IMG/VR virus record: IMGVR_UViG_3300034631_000069
Location: 1-35,742 of that record
Length of the DNA stretch: 35,742 nt
DNA from: a virus
Reading direction: 5' to 3' (one strand)
The notes under the pieces are model-generated. The model did no database searches and was not told the DNA's origin. It worked only from the letters and a program-made list of their open reading frames with translations. Every line of letters starts with the position of its first letter. The first letter of the stretch is position 1. This document shows positions 14,521 through 22,274 of this stretch, one piece after another. The position numbers and the translations under genes were made by a program.

Positions 14521-14727
14521 TCAGTTGATGGGCGGCAGGCCGGCGGCCTTGCGGGTGCGGCGGATGAGCGCTGCGATGCGTGCCGCGTCGTGTGATGCCT
14601 GCACCTCGGGCTGGGCCGGGCGAAACACGCGCCGCGCCACCGACGCGCACAGCCAGGCGAAGCCGCCCACGGCGCCCAAGAGCAGGAGGCCGAATGCAGC
14701 AAGCAACAGGAGGTAGCCGGGATTCAT
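14521..14727 (-). CDS. Small predicted membrane protein between E' and T
   Basis: 68 residues from the ATG at 14727. The first 35 residues are strongly hydrophobic (NPGYLLLLAAFGLLLLGAVGGFAWLC), followed by a basic, helical tail (ARRVFRPAQPEVQA; AARIAALIRRTRKAAGL). A longer upstream start would cross the E' stop and was rejected. Small membrane proteins of this sort occur in many beta-proteobacterial P2-like phages at this place, function unknown. It sits 11 bases after the E' stop (14739), so it is translated within the tail operon. Confidence 0.6.
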   Translation of the reverse strand: MNPGYLLLLAAFGLLLLGAVGGFAWLCASVARRVFRPAQPEVQASHDAARIAALIRRTRKAAGLPPIN

Positions 14728-14738
14728 GGGAATGCATA

Positions 14739-15211
14739 TTACCGCTCGGGTGGATGCAGTGCCTTGTGCCGCTCCACGGCGAGCTGCCGCCACTGCATCA
14801 GTTCAGCCAGGGACATGGCGTCCATCGTGGCCGGTGGCCAGTGCAGGAGGATGGCCACATCGGCCATCACCGCCTCTACGTGCTCAGGGATTCCATCGCC
14901 GACTTCGGCGCCAAAAAAGCAGCCACCTCGATGGAGAGGGCCACGAGGTCGGCGGGGTCCAGGTCTTCCACCTCGGCCGCGATGAGCGTGGGCACCGTGA
15001 TGCGGGGCAGCAGCTTGGCGATCACCTCCACCTTCATCTGGAGGATCTCCGCGAGCAGCAGGCCGCGCATATCGCCGACGCGGGGGCGCATGACCTGCAG
15101 CGTGGTGATGGTTTCAGCTTTCCGGACGATGGGAGTCTGCAGATCGACGGCAACGGTGGGGCGCCCTGCGGCTTGGGCAGGCGCGGTGCTGGTGGTCTTC
15201 TCGGTGGTCAT
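14739..15211 (-). CDS. E': E+E' fusion made by -1 ribosomal frameshift (tail assembly chaperone)
   Basis: A tail-assembly pair expressed by programmed frameshift, as in P2. Zero-frame gene E runs 15211-14876. At 14918-14912 the minus strand reads T-TTT-TTG, where slipping back one base enters a second frame that stays open to a TAA at 14739. The fusion is about 157 residues: 100 from E plus 57 from the other frame. The second-frame part contains MADVAILLHWPPATMDAMSL and AELMQWRQLAVERH, the hallmark of the GpE small-protein family. It may also be translated separately from the ATG at 14867 (42 residues). The arrangement and slippery heptamer match the P2 E/E' system. Confidence 0.85.
14876..15211 (-). 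CDS. E: Tail assembly protein GpE (zero-frame product)
   Basis: 111 residues (P2 E about 91). GpE is the chaperone that helps load tail-tube monomers around the tape-measure protein. The family features 'VDLQTPIVRKAETITTLQVMRPRVGDMRGLLLAEI' and 'LLPRITVPTLIAAEVEDLDPADLVALSIEVAAFL' are both visible, the latter ending at the slippery sequence. The N-terminus is a Thr/Ala-rich spacer. It lies 98 bases after FII, and a strong hairpin lies between them. Its 3' portion is also read in the fusion E+E' annotated separately. Confidence 0.92.
   Translation of the reverse strand: MTTEKTTSTAPAQAAGRPTVAVDLQTPIVRKAETITTLQVMRPRVGDMRGLLLAEILQMKVEVIAKLLPRITVPTLIAAEVEDLDPADLVALSIEVAAFLAPKSAMESLST
14912..14918 (-). 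promoter_or_regulatory. Slippery heptamer T-TTT-TTG for -1 frameshift
   Basis: Seven bases of the minus strand (T6 then G) are in the phase needed for a tandem -1 slip: zero-frame codons TTT TTG, new frame TTT TTT, then GGC. P2's frameshift between E and E' uses the same T6G type of site. The 58 codons that follow in the new frame, including a stop, encode a known family, which confirms the use of this site. Confidence 0.82.
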
Positions 15212-15241
15212 GGCGGTGCGGTGTGGTGCTGGTGAGAAAGC

Positions 15242-15289
15242 GCAGCGGGCGGGAATCGTGGTGAGTTGCGCTTACCGCCCGCCCGCTGC
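15242..15289 (-). other. Large intercistronic hairpin after the tail-tube gene
   Basis: Perfect 12-base arms, GCAGCGGGCGGG at 15242-15253 and CCCGCCCGCTGC at 15278-15289, separated by 24 bases. There is no strong T-run, so it is not a classical terminator. Placed just after the very abundant tube gene, it may stabilise the upstream mRNA 3' end or partly reduce readthrough into E and T. Confidence 0.6.
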
Positions 15290-15309
15290 TGGAAAAACTG
15301 GCGGCCGGG

Positions 15310-15819
15310 TCAGATGCCGAGCGCGGCGCGCATGGCGGCGAGGTTGTCCACGCCGTTGACGATTTCCACCATGTTCACGAGGTCGATCTCGATTTCCACG
15401 CGGCCGTCCACCACTTCCTTGTAGTAGGACAAGTGGAACTTGTACGTGCGTTCGGTGTTGTCGCCGGCCTTGGCGGTGCCGGGGTCGATTTCCTGCAGGC
15501 GGCCACGCATGGCGACTTCGACGGGGATCACGGCGCCGTCGTCGTCGGCCTGGATGCCGCCGACGAAGCGCAGCTGGTTCGCGTCGTGCGTGCGCGCCCC
15601 CCACTTGTCGGCCATCCCCTTGATCCAGCCGGCGGCCTTGATTTCGGCTTCCATCTTTTCCTGGCCGAAGTCGAGGCCCACCGGGCCGTTCATGCCGCCG
15701 GAGCGGTATTCCTCCAGCTTGCGCGAGAGGGTGGGCAGCTTCACTTCCGGCACCTCGCCCCGGTAGTTGTTGCCGTCGCCGAACACGGCGAAATTCTTCA
15801 AGACGCGGGGCAGTCCCAT
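15310..15819 (-). CDS. FII: Major tail tube protein GpFII
   Basis: 169 residues (P2 FII 172). Forms the inner tube of the contractile tail. The start MGLPRVLKNFAVFGDGNNYRGEVPEVKLPTLSRKLEEYR is a hallmark of the family, as is GGMNGPVGLDFGQEKMEAEIKAAGW. The C-terminal beta region 'LQEIDPGTAKAGDNTERTYKFHLSYYKEVVDGRVEIEIDLVNMVEIVNGVDN' also matches. It follows FI by 37 bases with an obvious operon relationship. A strong hairpin lies directly downstream. Confidence 0.95.
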   Translation of the reverse strand: MGLPRVLKNFAVFGDGNNYRGEVPEVKLPTLSRKLEEYRSGGMNGPVGLDFGQEKMEAEIKAAGWIKGMADKWGARTHDANQLRFVGGIQADDDGAVIPVEVAMRGRLQEIDPGTAKAGDNTERTYKFHLSYYKEVVDGRVEIEIDLVNMVEIVNGVDNLAAMRAALGI

Positions 15820-15856
15820 GGCGTTTTCCTTGGTGTGTGGTCAGGTGGTGCCGGGC

Positions 15857-17053
15857 TCAGTTGCCGGCGGCGACGCGGACGGCCCAATCGGCGTAGTAGC
15901 GATCGGTGATGCGCTGGACGAATCCCAGGTCTTCCAGCGGCGGCAGCGGCGTGTAGTCGTAGTCGATGATGAGTTTTCCGGACTTGAGGCTTTCCGTGGT
16001 GTTCACCTCGTAGTCGATCCAGGCGCTGCCGTCGAGGATGTAGCCGCCGGCCTTGAGCGAGCGGAAGCGCGCATTGATGCCTTCGAGGATGTCTTTCACC
16101 AGCGCGGGCGTCAGCGGCTTGTCGATGAATTCGAAGTGGCCCTCGGCCATGGTGTCGGCGAGCACGTGCGCGGTGCGCGTGGCCGTTTCGAAGGAAAACT
16201 GCTCGATGGCGCTGCACGTGCGGTTGCCCCAGAAGCGGAAGCCGTTCTTGCGGATCAGCGTCGTGACGTGGCCGTCGTTGAGCAGCGTTGCATCGCTGGC
16301 GGGGTTCTGCAGGTCGAAGAAGACGTCTTTGCTGATGCCGGTAGGGCCGTTCACGGGGACGTTCGAAAGGCTCTTGTGCCAGCCTTGCGTCTGGTCGATG
16401 GCAGCGCGCAGACCCAGGGCGTGGGCCACCGCAGGCACTTCCACCACCTTCTTTTCGGCGGTGCTCCACTGCGTGAAGTTGGGCCAGAGCACCATGGTTT
16501 CGCGCTTGCCGAAGCCTTCGGCGTAGGCCAGGGCTTCGCTCACGTCCTCGGCGCCGTGGGCATGCACGTAGGCCATGGCGCGGAGCTTTTCGGCCACGGC
16601 GGTGAGGGCCTCGGCCACGGGCTTGCCGTCCAGGCCGGGCGCGCCCAGGATGCGCGGCTTGACGCCCATCTGCTGTTCTGCGGCCAGCAGGGCCTGGATG
16701 CCGGTGCGCGTGCCGCCCACGTAGTCGCCCACCACCTTGCTGGTCTGGTCTGCCTCTTTCTCGGCTTCGGTGGCGCCGACGCCATCGGCCACGCGCACGA
16801 TGACCAGTACGGGCCGCGCCTGGTCGGCGATGGCCGCCAGGGCGGTGGACAGCGTGCCCTTCGTGCCGGCCTTGGCCTGGGCCTTGGCAATGCTGGTGAA
16901 CAGCACCGGCTTGTTCAGTGGGAAGGCTGCGGCGTCGGCGTCGCTGGCAGTGGCGACCAGCCCGATGATGGCGGTGGAAACGAGGCGCAGGGTGTTGGTG
17001 CCCTCGGTCACTTCGGTGACGCGCACGCCGTGGTGGAAATCTGCGATGGCCAT
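15857..17053 (-). CDS. FI: Contractile tail sheath protein GpFI
   Basis: 398 residues, close to the P2 FI length of about 396. It forms the contractile outer sheath. Family segments: 'FHHGVRVTEVTEGTNTLRLVSTAIIGLVATA' at the N-terminus, 'GILGAPGLDG'-type turn (seen as PRILGAPGLDGKPVAEAL), 'NVPVNGPTGISKDVFFDLQNPASDATLLND', 'ITLIRKNGFRFWGNRTCS'-type (TTLIRKNGFRFWGNRTCS), and the C-terminal 'IDYDYTPLPPLEDLGFVQRITDRYYADW'. The ATG at 17053 was chosen over a more upstream in-frame start because it begins the conserved domain and leaves room for the promoter. It is the first gene of the F-D tail operon, preceded by the late promoter element at 17086-17143. Confidence 0.95.
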   Translation of the reverse strand: MAIADFHHGVRVTEVTEGTNTLRLVSTAIIGLVATASDADAAAFPLNKPVLFTSIAKAQAKAGTKGTLSTALAAIADQARPVLVIVRVADGVGATEAEKEADQTSKVVGDYVGGTRTGIQALLAAEQQMGVKPRILGAPGLDGKPVAEALTAVAEKLRAMAYVHAHGAEDVSEALAYAEGFGKRETMVLWPNFTQWSTAEKKVVEVPAVAHALGLRAAIDQTQGWHKSLSNVPVNGPTGISKDVFFDLQNPASDATLLNDGHVTTLIRKNGFRFWGNRTCSAIEQFSFETATRTAHVLADTMAEGHFEFIDKPLTPALVKDILEGINARFRSLKAGGYILDGSAWIDYEVNTTESLKSGKLIIDYDYTPLPPLEDLGFVQRITDRYYADWAVRVAAGN

Positions 17054-17085
17054 GGGGTGGAGCCCTTGAAACGGTGTTGGCTCCA

Positions 17086-17143
17086 ATGTGCCGCCGGGCT
17101 CGCGCGAAGGCCAGCAGGTGCTGCTGTGGGGGGCGCGGGGAGA
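17086..17143 (-). promoter_or_regulatory. Candidate Ogr-dependent late promoter upstream of FI
   Basis: On the minus strand a TCT-N13-ACA dyad (17125-17143; one base from the TGT-N13-ACA seen at O and V) is followed by CACAGC, then 33 bases, then ACAT (17086-17089). Around CAGCAG..CTGCTGGC the sequence is nearly identical to the V site. If ACAT is the -10 core, transcription starts near 17079, leaving a leader of about 26 bases before the FI ATG. Confidence 0.6.
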
Positions 17144-17169
17144 AAAAGAAAGGCCCGCGCGCGGCGGGC
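17142..17169 (-). terminator. Intrinsic terminator of the fibre/baseplate operon
   Basis: On the minus strand a GCCCGC stem with a five-base GCGCG loop and GCGGGC closing stem (17153-17169) is followed by CTTTCTTTTTCT. This ends the operon running V to the fibre-assembly-like gene (ending 17192) and separates it from the FI promoter that begins a few bases on. Confidence 0.75.
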
Positions 17170-17191
17170 TGGTGTGGTGGGCAGGCGTGGG

Positions 17192-17515
17192 CTACAGCTC
17201 GACGGAATCAGCCATGGCGAAGAGCGCGTCGAGCTGCTCATCGGTGATGCCCAGCGCCTGTGCTGCCGCGGCCAGGAACGGCGAACTCCGTTTCCAAGTC
17301 AATGTGTCGTGCAGCGCGACGTTTGCCAGCGCCCGCTCCGTCTCGTCGGGGATGGCGGCCACAAAAGCCTCCACGCCGGACCAGAGCCCCGCCTGGATCA
17401 GCGCGGCCTTTCCCTGGGCGCGGGTGATGGACTGCGGCACGGACGGGGCCACAGGCAATTCAGGGTAGGCCGAGATGACCAGGCCGCCAAAAATCTGCTC
17501 AACCATCTTAGTCAT
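17192..17515 (-). CDS. Small phage protein at the end of the tail-fibre module (fibre-assembly-like)
   Basis: 107 residues. The start ATG at 17515 has a GGAGG ribosome-binding site eight bases upstream and was preferred over the TTG two codons earlier. The sequence SITRAQGKAALIQAGLWSGVEAFVAAIP then 'LTWKRSSPFLAAAAQALGITDEQLDALFAMA' matches a widespread small family found next to phage tail fibres, with a KRSSPF-type motif and a helical end. It is thought to assist the fibre or its tip, though its biochemical role is not known. It ends the operon and is followed by a terminator. Confidence 0.72.
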   Translation of the reverse strand: MTKMVEQIFGGLVISAYPELPVAPSVPQSITRAQGKAALIQAGLWSGVEAFVAAIPDETERALANVALHDTLTWKRSSPFLAAAAQALGITDEQLDALFAMADSVEL

Positions 17516-17517
17516 AT

Positions 17518-18141
17518 TCAAGCCTCCGACTGCACGGAATACCCGATGAAATCATTCGCCCCGATCCACGATCCAAGAGTGGGAGTAAAAAGAACCACAA
17601 GCGAGCGCTTGAACTCGATTCCATAGGTTTTCGGCGTTGAAATATCAGCTCCGCCGCTGAAGTCGCTTCGGATTGCGCTTCCAAAATGGACCGCATAGTG
17701 ACTGGCTGTGAAGTTAAATTCATTTTCGTATTGCCTTCGTCCATCTACGAATAGTTCTATATTGCAGCCTTTGGAGCCAGCGGGCGCGCTTCGATAGTGC
17801 CCCAGGTGCAGCAGTCGCCCGCGACCTGCAACGGAAAGTGCGGTGTACTTATTTCCTACTGCGGCATCAAACTGTGCAGTCTTGGTGATTCCTCTGATAT
17901 TTTCAGGGTAAGAAGTTGGGATGTAGTAGCCGCGCGGTATCGCGGTTACTCGCGTGTAGCTTGCTGCAACATAGTTAGTGAGGTCGTCCGCCGGATCGGT
18001 GCTGCTAGTCCCCGAATCCGTTACGCGGCGATAGATTTCACTATCCGCAGGGCTGACAACATACCAGCCGCGCCGGACAAAAAGCCCAGCGCTCCAAATC
18101 GGAGTGATGCCCCCGGCCGGTCTGAAAGTGGAATCAAACAT
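17518..18141 (-). CDS. Putative receptor-binding tip of the tail fibre, low-GC
   Basis: 207 residues. The sequence is mixed beta-rich (GYYIPTSYPENIRGITKTAQF; TALSVAGRGRLLHLGHYRSAP; KGCNIELFVDGRRQYENEFNFTASHYAVHF) with no clear family. Its base composition is visibly lower in GC than the neighbouring tail genes, as are parts of the next fibre gene, which is usual for recently exchanged host-range determinants. It overlaps the fibre gene upstream by 8 bases and is followed by the small assembly-like gene. Most likely it binds the host surface. The role is inferred from position and composition. Confidence 0.62.
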   Translation of the reverse strand: MFDSTFRPAGGITPIWSAGLFVRRGWYVVSPADSEIYRRVTDSGTSSTDPADDLTNYVAASYTRVTAIPRGYYIPTSYPENIRGITKTAQFDAAVGNKYTALSVAGRGRLLHLGHYRSAPAGSKGCNIELFVDGRRQYENEFNFTASHYAVHFGSAIRSDFSGGADISTPKTYGIEFKRSLVVLFTPTLGSWIGANDFIGYSVQSEA

Positions 18142-18931
18142 AAATAGTCCATCCCAATGCGGAATTATAGTAAATGAATGTGCGGCCCTGGCCCTTCTGG
18201 TCCAAGACGTAATTCTCGGGCTGAAAGTAGAATGGATTTCCGTTGCCGTTGAGAGTCAGCGGATAGGCGTCGAACGCGCCATCCATGTCGATGAAAGTAA
18301 CGATGCTGCCAATCCTTGGATTTGCTGGCATGAACGCGTAAAACGGACCGCCGCCTGTTGCGCACAAATACACTCCGCCGTCTTGAGCGGTAAATGGCGC
18401 TGAGACAAATTCCGGCGGCAATCGCTTTGCTCCGTCCGCGATGCCGTATCCGGCCAGCGTCGTGGACTTCGCCGCGCCATCCGTGATGCCGTAACCTGCC
18501 AGGGTGTTGGGCTTGCCACCCAGGTCCGCAAAGACCGGGGCGACGTCGCCCTTCTTCCCCGCCCACGACTTCACCACCGCATTCGCATCTGCTTTCAGGC
18601 CCAGCGAGTTGCGCAGCTCGGCGGCGATGTCCTGCAGGTCTTTTGCGGCAGCTTTCAGGCCCAGCGCGTTGCGCAGCTCGGCCGCGGTGTCCTGCAGTTC
18701 CTTCGCGCCAGCCTTGAGGCCCAGGGCGTTGCGCAGCTCGCCGGCAAGGGCATTGAGGTCTGCTGCGCCGGCCTTTTCCGCCTGCAGCGCGGCAATGAGG
18801 AAGTCCAGTAACACCAACGCTCCGCGCAGCCGCGGCACGTCGTCGTCCTGCCAGTTGTCGAGGTGCGGGAGCGGCAGATTCAATGCCGTTGTCCGCTGGT
18901 CGATGGGCTGGCCCTTGATGGTCTGTGGCAT
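18134..18931 (-). CDS. Short tail fibre with tandem repeats
   Basis: 265 residues. The N-terminal ~50 residues (QTIKGQPIDQRTTALNLPLPHLDNWQ) probably attach to the baseplate. Then comes a helical region of three ~20-residue repeats (AGELRNALGLKAGAKELQ, AAELRNALGLKAAAKDLQ, AAELRNSLGLKADANAVV), matching a 60-base DNA repeat. Two TLAGYGI[TA]DGA repeats follow (about 165-195), common in myophage fibres. The C-terminus (PFYAFMPANPRIGSIVTFIDMDGAF) is beta-rich. It follows the DUF4815-like gene by ten bases. Confidence 0.78.
   Translation of the reverse strand: MPQTIKGQPIDQRTTALNLPLPHLDNWQDDDVPRLRGALVLLDFLIAALQAEKAGAADLNALAGELRNALGLKAGAKELQDTAAELRNALGLKAAAKDLQDIAAELRNSLGLKADANAVVKSWAGKKGDVAPVFADLGGKPNTLAGYGITDGAAKSTTLAGYGIADGAKRLPPEFVSAPFTAQDGGVYLCATGGGPFYAFMPANPRIGSIVTFIDMDGAFDAYPLTLNGNGNPFYFQPENYVLDQKGQGRTFIYYNSALGWTIYV
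18600..18779 (-). repeat. Three tandem 60-base repeats in the fibre gene
   Basis: Each unit begins GCCCAGCG/GCCCAGGG on the plus strand and keeps GTTGCGCAGCTCG. Units start at about 18600, 18660 and 18720. They encode the 20-residue helical repeats of the fibre. Units 1 and 2 are most similar, unit 3 has drifted. Such repeats allow the shaft length to change by slippage or recombination. Confidence 0.75.
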
Positions 18932-18941
18932 GGTCAGCCTT

Positions 18942-21900
18942 TCACAGCGTGGCGCCGCGCAGGTTGCGCACGTAGGGGCGGGCCGTGGTGCTGCCGGTGA
19001 GGGTCAGCCGCACGCGGACGGCCGCGGCCTGCAGTCCGGACAGCTCGCAGGTGATTTCCCGCACGCCCCGGGTGTTGGCGGACGCGGAGAGGTACGGCAC
19101 CAGCACCCACGGAGCGCCGTCGTAGGCGGCCTGGGCGTGCACCTGCACCGCCGCGCCGCCAGGGATGTCGCCCTCATAGACGACGCGCAGGCGGCTCGCG
19201 CCCGTCGCGTTCACTGTGCGCGATACGTATGTGGCCGCTTCCTCGATGTGGCCGGCGATGAGCTGCACGCCGTTCTGCATCACCGCGGCCAGCTTCGCGT
19301 CCCCGGTGATGCGCGCGCGCACCTTGAGGCGGCCGGTGAACGGGGCGGCGAGCCAGACGATTTGCCCATCGTTGAGGCGCACCACCTCGCTCTTCATGGA
19401 CTCCGGGAACTGCACCTCGAACACCACACCGGATGCCGCCGATGGACGCTCCGCGAAGCCCAGCACCATCAAGTCGGTCATGCCCACCACGTCGGCCGTG
19501 CCGAGGTCGATTACCCGTTCGCTCGCGGTGTAGCTGGCCGCGAGCAGCTGGAACCACTGGTCTACGTCCTGGTGCACGGTCCATGCGCTGTTGTTCGACG
19601 AGGTGGAGAACACGCCCACCTGGTAGGGCTGCGCCACAACGTAGCCGCGCTGGGGGTCTTGCTTGCCCAGCTCGGCTACCGCGATGGCGGTCTGCGCTTC
19701 GTCGCACAGCGTCACGATGCAGTATTCCCGGCCGGCAAGCAACAGGGCCGGCGTCCACGTGATGGTGGTGGGCGCGTCGATCTGGATGCCGGCCTTGGGC
19801 ACCCGGGCTTCGGCGACGACTGCGGGCGTCGGCACTCCGGCAGCGGCCTCGCGGATCTGCACCGTGACCGGGCCGCCCGCTGCCGTGAACAGCAGGCGCA
19901 CGCCGCTGCACTGGGTGTCCTCGTCCAGCACGAAGGACTGGGCCGAGGGGTCGAAATAGCCGTCGTACAGCCACCGCGCGCAGGCCGAAGTGTTCTGCGG
20001 CGCGGTGGTGCCGCTGCTCGCCGGGCCCCACACAGCGCCGCCGCCCGTGCTGATTGGGGTGTAGACCGGGATGCTCGGCCCGGGGCCCCACACGGCGCCG
20101 CCGCCGCTGGATGCCTCGGGCTGCGGTACAGGCTTGTTCCAGCGGGAATAGCTTTCGGTGACCACGTTTTGCTGCGACCGCAGGATGTTCGTTCCCTGCC
20201 CGTAGAAGGTCTGCGACCCGCGGCTGCCCAGCGGCCCACGGAAAACCACGGCCTTTGCACCCGCCGTGACCTTCTCGGGCACGGTGAAGGTGCCAGACAG
20301 CTTGCCGGCGGCGTCGCCCTTCAACGTGCCGCCCTCGATCGGCTGCGCTGCGACGGCGATACCGTCGAAGGTAATGGACTGGAGCCCTTCACCCGGCCCC
20401 CATCCCGAGATGTCGAAGCGCACCGCGATGGATCGCAAGTATTCGATGGGGCGCGACTCTTCGGACAGCGTGCGCACTGCGGTCGCCGTCGCCGTGAGCG
20501 TGCTTTCGCTGCCTGCGCCGGTGTAGAGGCGTTCCGTGATGGCCGATTGCCACGTCGTGTCAACGGTAGTCCAGCGGTCCACGTTCGGCGCCAGCGCGAT
20601 GGCGGCCGGCACCGGGTCGAATGCCATGTAGGGGTTCACCTGCCGCGATCCAGTGCGCCAAGTCTGCTCCAACACCACGCGGTGGGTGTGCTCGATGGGC
20701 ATCCGCTCGGGAAGTGCGGTGCCGAGCTGGTGCACAGTCGTGGTGATGGGGAGCTGCAGCGCGCCGTTCACGATCGCGCCGGTCTGCGCGATGCCGGCAT
20801 CGCGCTGCCGGTCGGTCAGGAAGGGGTCCGCGATCAGGCCTTTCTTGATCCCCGAGTCCATGCCCTGCGCGCTGGTGGCCAGGCGCAGCTCCGCAAGGTC
20901 GATCATCACGGCGTCCATCCGTTGTTCCTGCAGCGCGATGCGGTGCGGTGACTGGATCTTCACGCCGTCGCTGACCACCTGCCGGCCGCCGTCCCAGGTC
21001 TGAAAGACGCTGGCAAGCGCGAGCATGTCGTCGGGCACCTGCGGCGGCGCGGGGGTCCAGGCGCTGGACACACCGCGCAGCCACTCGAAGGCCCCTTCGC
21101 GGTTGATGCAGAGGCGGTCCACGCGGCGCAGCTGCTGCTTGTAGCTGGTCAGGATCGTGGAGTCCTTGATCGCGCCTTCCACCGTGGCGCCGCGCGGGTC
21201 GGCGGCGGTGGCCTCGGCGCGCTTGATGTAGAGGTACGTCACCAGGTACGACGAACCGGGCGCGGGCTCTGCGCCCTGCGGGCTCCAGTCCACTTGCCCG
21301 GCGGTGAGGCGGTAGTCCGCGTCCTTCGCGAAGTTGGTGCTGCCCTGCTTCACGGCCTCGATGGAAATCACGCTGGCATCGGGGAGCACGTCGGCCACGC
21401 CGGAGTAGCCGCCGTGCACGATCGTGACCGTGCGGCGCGCGGTGATGCGGAATTCCGGCACGCCCTTGCACGGTGGACGGCCGATGTCGATTCGTTGCGG
21501 GCCTTCGGTGGTAGACAGGTGCGGTTCGCTGTCCACCGCGAACAGCTCGGGCGTGGCCAGGGTGACGAGGCGCCGCCCGGCCTGGAAGATGCGGCTGCGG
21601 CCGGCGACGCGGGCGGCCCCTTCGGCCACGGTGTAGACCTGCTCGCCCGTGGGCAGGTCGGGCGCCATGGCAACCTGCAGGCCCTCCACGATGTAGGAGC
21701 CGCCGCCGGTGCTGGCCACATCGTAGTCCTCGATCGCGCGGGTGATGGCGGATAGGTGCGGGGGCGCGGCCTTCGCGCGCAGCACGCCGTCTTCCACGAC
21801 GTAGACCCCGAAGAATGTGCCGGCCTGGCCGTCGCCCTGGAACCCCCAGGCGGTGCTGACTTCGCGGCGCGCGGCGCCGGGCTTTTTGTAGCTGGGCGTA

Positions 21901-22265
21901 CCCTTGGCGGGGTTGAGCAGTGATGGGTCTTCCGCCGCCGTGACGATCCGGGTGCGCAGGTACACACCCACGGCCACATTGCCCTGCACCGGGATGACAA
22001 ACGAGGCCGGTGGGATGCCGCGCACGGCACCCTGCAGGTAGATTGCGCCGCTTTCTGCCACGGCCTCCCCGGTCTGTGGGTTGACCGTCAGGCGCGCATC
22101 GCGCACCACGTCGCCGTTCGCATAGATGCCGTCGGCGATGCCCTTGATCCGGTGGGCCAGAATCTCCTGCGCATCGATCAGCTCCCGCGACTGAATTACG
22201 CGGTCCGCTTCGAACAGCACGGAGTCGTGGTTCTTCGTCTCGTCGAAATAGTTGTAGATGGTCAT
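18942..22265 (-). CDS. Large DUF4815-like tail/baseplate-associated protein
   Basis: 1107 residues. The N-terminus MTIYNYFDETKNHDSVLFEADRVIQSRELIDAQEILAHRIKGIADGIY is the DUF4815 hallmark, continuing through beta-rich domains (AGIYANGDVVRD-type turns, 'GTFFGVYVVEDGVLRAKAAPPHLSAI', 'YIVEGLQVAMAP'). A Gly/Trp-rich linker near residues 715-755 contains two copies of GGGAVWGP. The C-terminal part (YDGYFDPSAQSFVLDE; VTVQIREAAAGVPTP; IVWLAAPFTGRLKVRARI) looks like several beta-sandwich modules. It probably joins the fibre to the baseplate, replacing P2 H and G, for which no homologue is visible. The ATG at 22265 lies nine bases after the previous gene. Confidence 0.85.
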   Translation of the reverse strand: MTIYNYFDETKNHDSVLFEADRVIQSRELIDAQEILAHRIKGIADGIYANGDVVRDARLTVNPQTGEAVAESGAIYLQGAVRGIPPASFVIPVQGNVAVGVYLRTRIVTAAEDPSLLNPAKGTPSYKKPGAARREVSTAWGFQGDGQAGTFFGVYVVEDGVLRAKAAPPHLSAITRAIEDYDVASTGGGSYIVEGLQVAMAPDLPTGEQVYTVAEGAARVAGRSRIFQAGRRLVTLATPELFAVDSEPHLSTTEGPQRIDIGRPPCKGVPEFRITARRTVTIVHGGYSGVADVLPDASVISIEAVKQGSTNFAKDADYRLTAGQVDWSPQGAEPAPGSSYLVTYLYIKRAEATAADPRGATVEGAIKDSTILTSYKQQLRRVDRLCINREGAFEWLRGVSSAWTPAPPQVPDDMLALASVFQTWDGGRQVVSDGVKIQSPHRIALQEQRMDAVMIDLAELRLATSAQGMDSGIKKGLIADPFLTDRQRDAGIAQTGAIVNGALQLPITTTVHQLGTALPERMPIEHTHRVVLEQTWRTGSRQVNPYMAFDPVPAAIALAPNVDRWTTVDTTWQSAITERLYTGAGSESTLTATATAVRTLSEESRPIEYLRSIAVRFDISGWGPGEGLQSITFDGIAVAAQPIEGGTLKGDAAGKLSGTFTVPEKVTAGAKAVVFRGPLGSRGSQTFYGQGTNILRSQQNVVTESYSRWNKPVPQPEASSGGGAVWGPGPSIPVYTPISTGGGAVWGPASSGTTAPQNTSACARWLYDGYFDPSAQSFVLDEDTQCSGVRLLFTAAGGPVTVQIREAAAGVPTPAVVAEARVPKAGIQIDAPTTITWTPALLLAGREYCIVTLCDEAQTAIAVAELGKQDPQRGYVVAQPYQVGVFSTSSNNSAWTVHQDVDQWFQLLAASYTASERVIDLGTADVVGMTDLMVLGFAERPSAASGVVFEVQFPESMKSEVVRLNDGQIVWLAAPFTGRLKVRARITGDAKLAAVMQNGVQLIAGHIEEAATYVSRTVNATGASRLRVVYEGDIPGGAAVQVHAQAAYDGAPWVLVPYLSASANTRGVREITCELSGLQAAAVRVRLTLTGSTTARPYVRNLRGATL

Positions 22266-22274
22266 AGTGTGAGG

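Noticed and set aside
12892-14595. Long plus-strand reading antisense to the tape-measure gene
   Set aside because: The minus-strand gene is a certain tape-measure protein; the antisense peptide is His/Gly/Arg-rich with no domain.
15767-17626. Long plus-strand reading antisense to the sheath gene
   Set aside because: It mirrors the sheath gene and crosses a promoter and terminator; no protein signature.
18504-20951. Long plus-strand reading antisense to the DUF4815-like gene
   Set aside because: Composition artefact opposite a well-supported gene; no ribosome site or domain.
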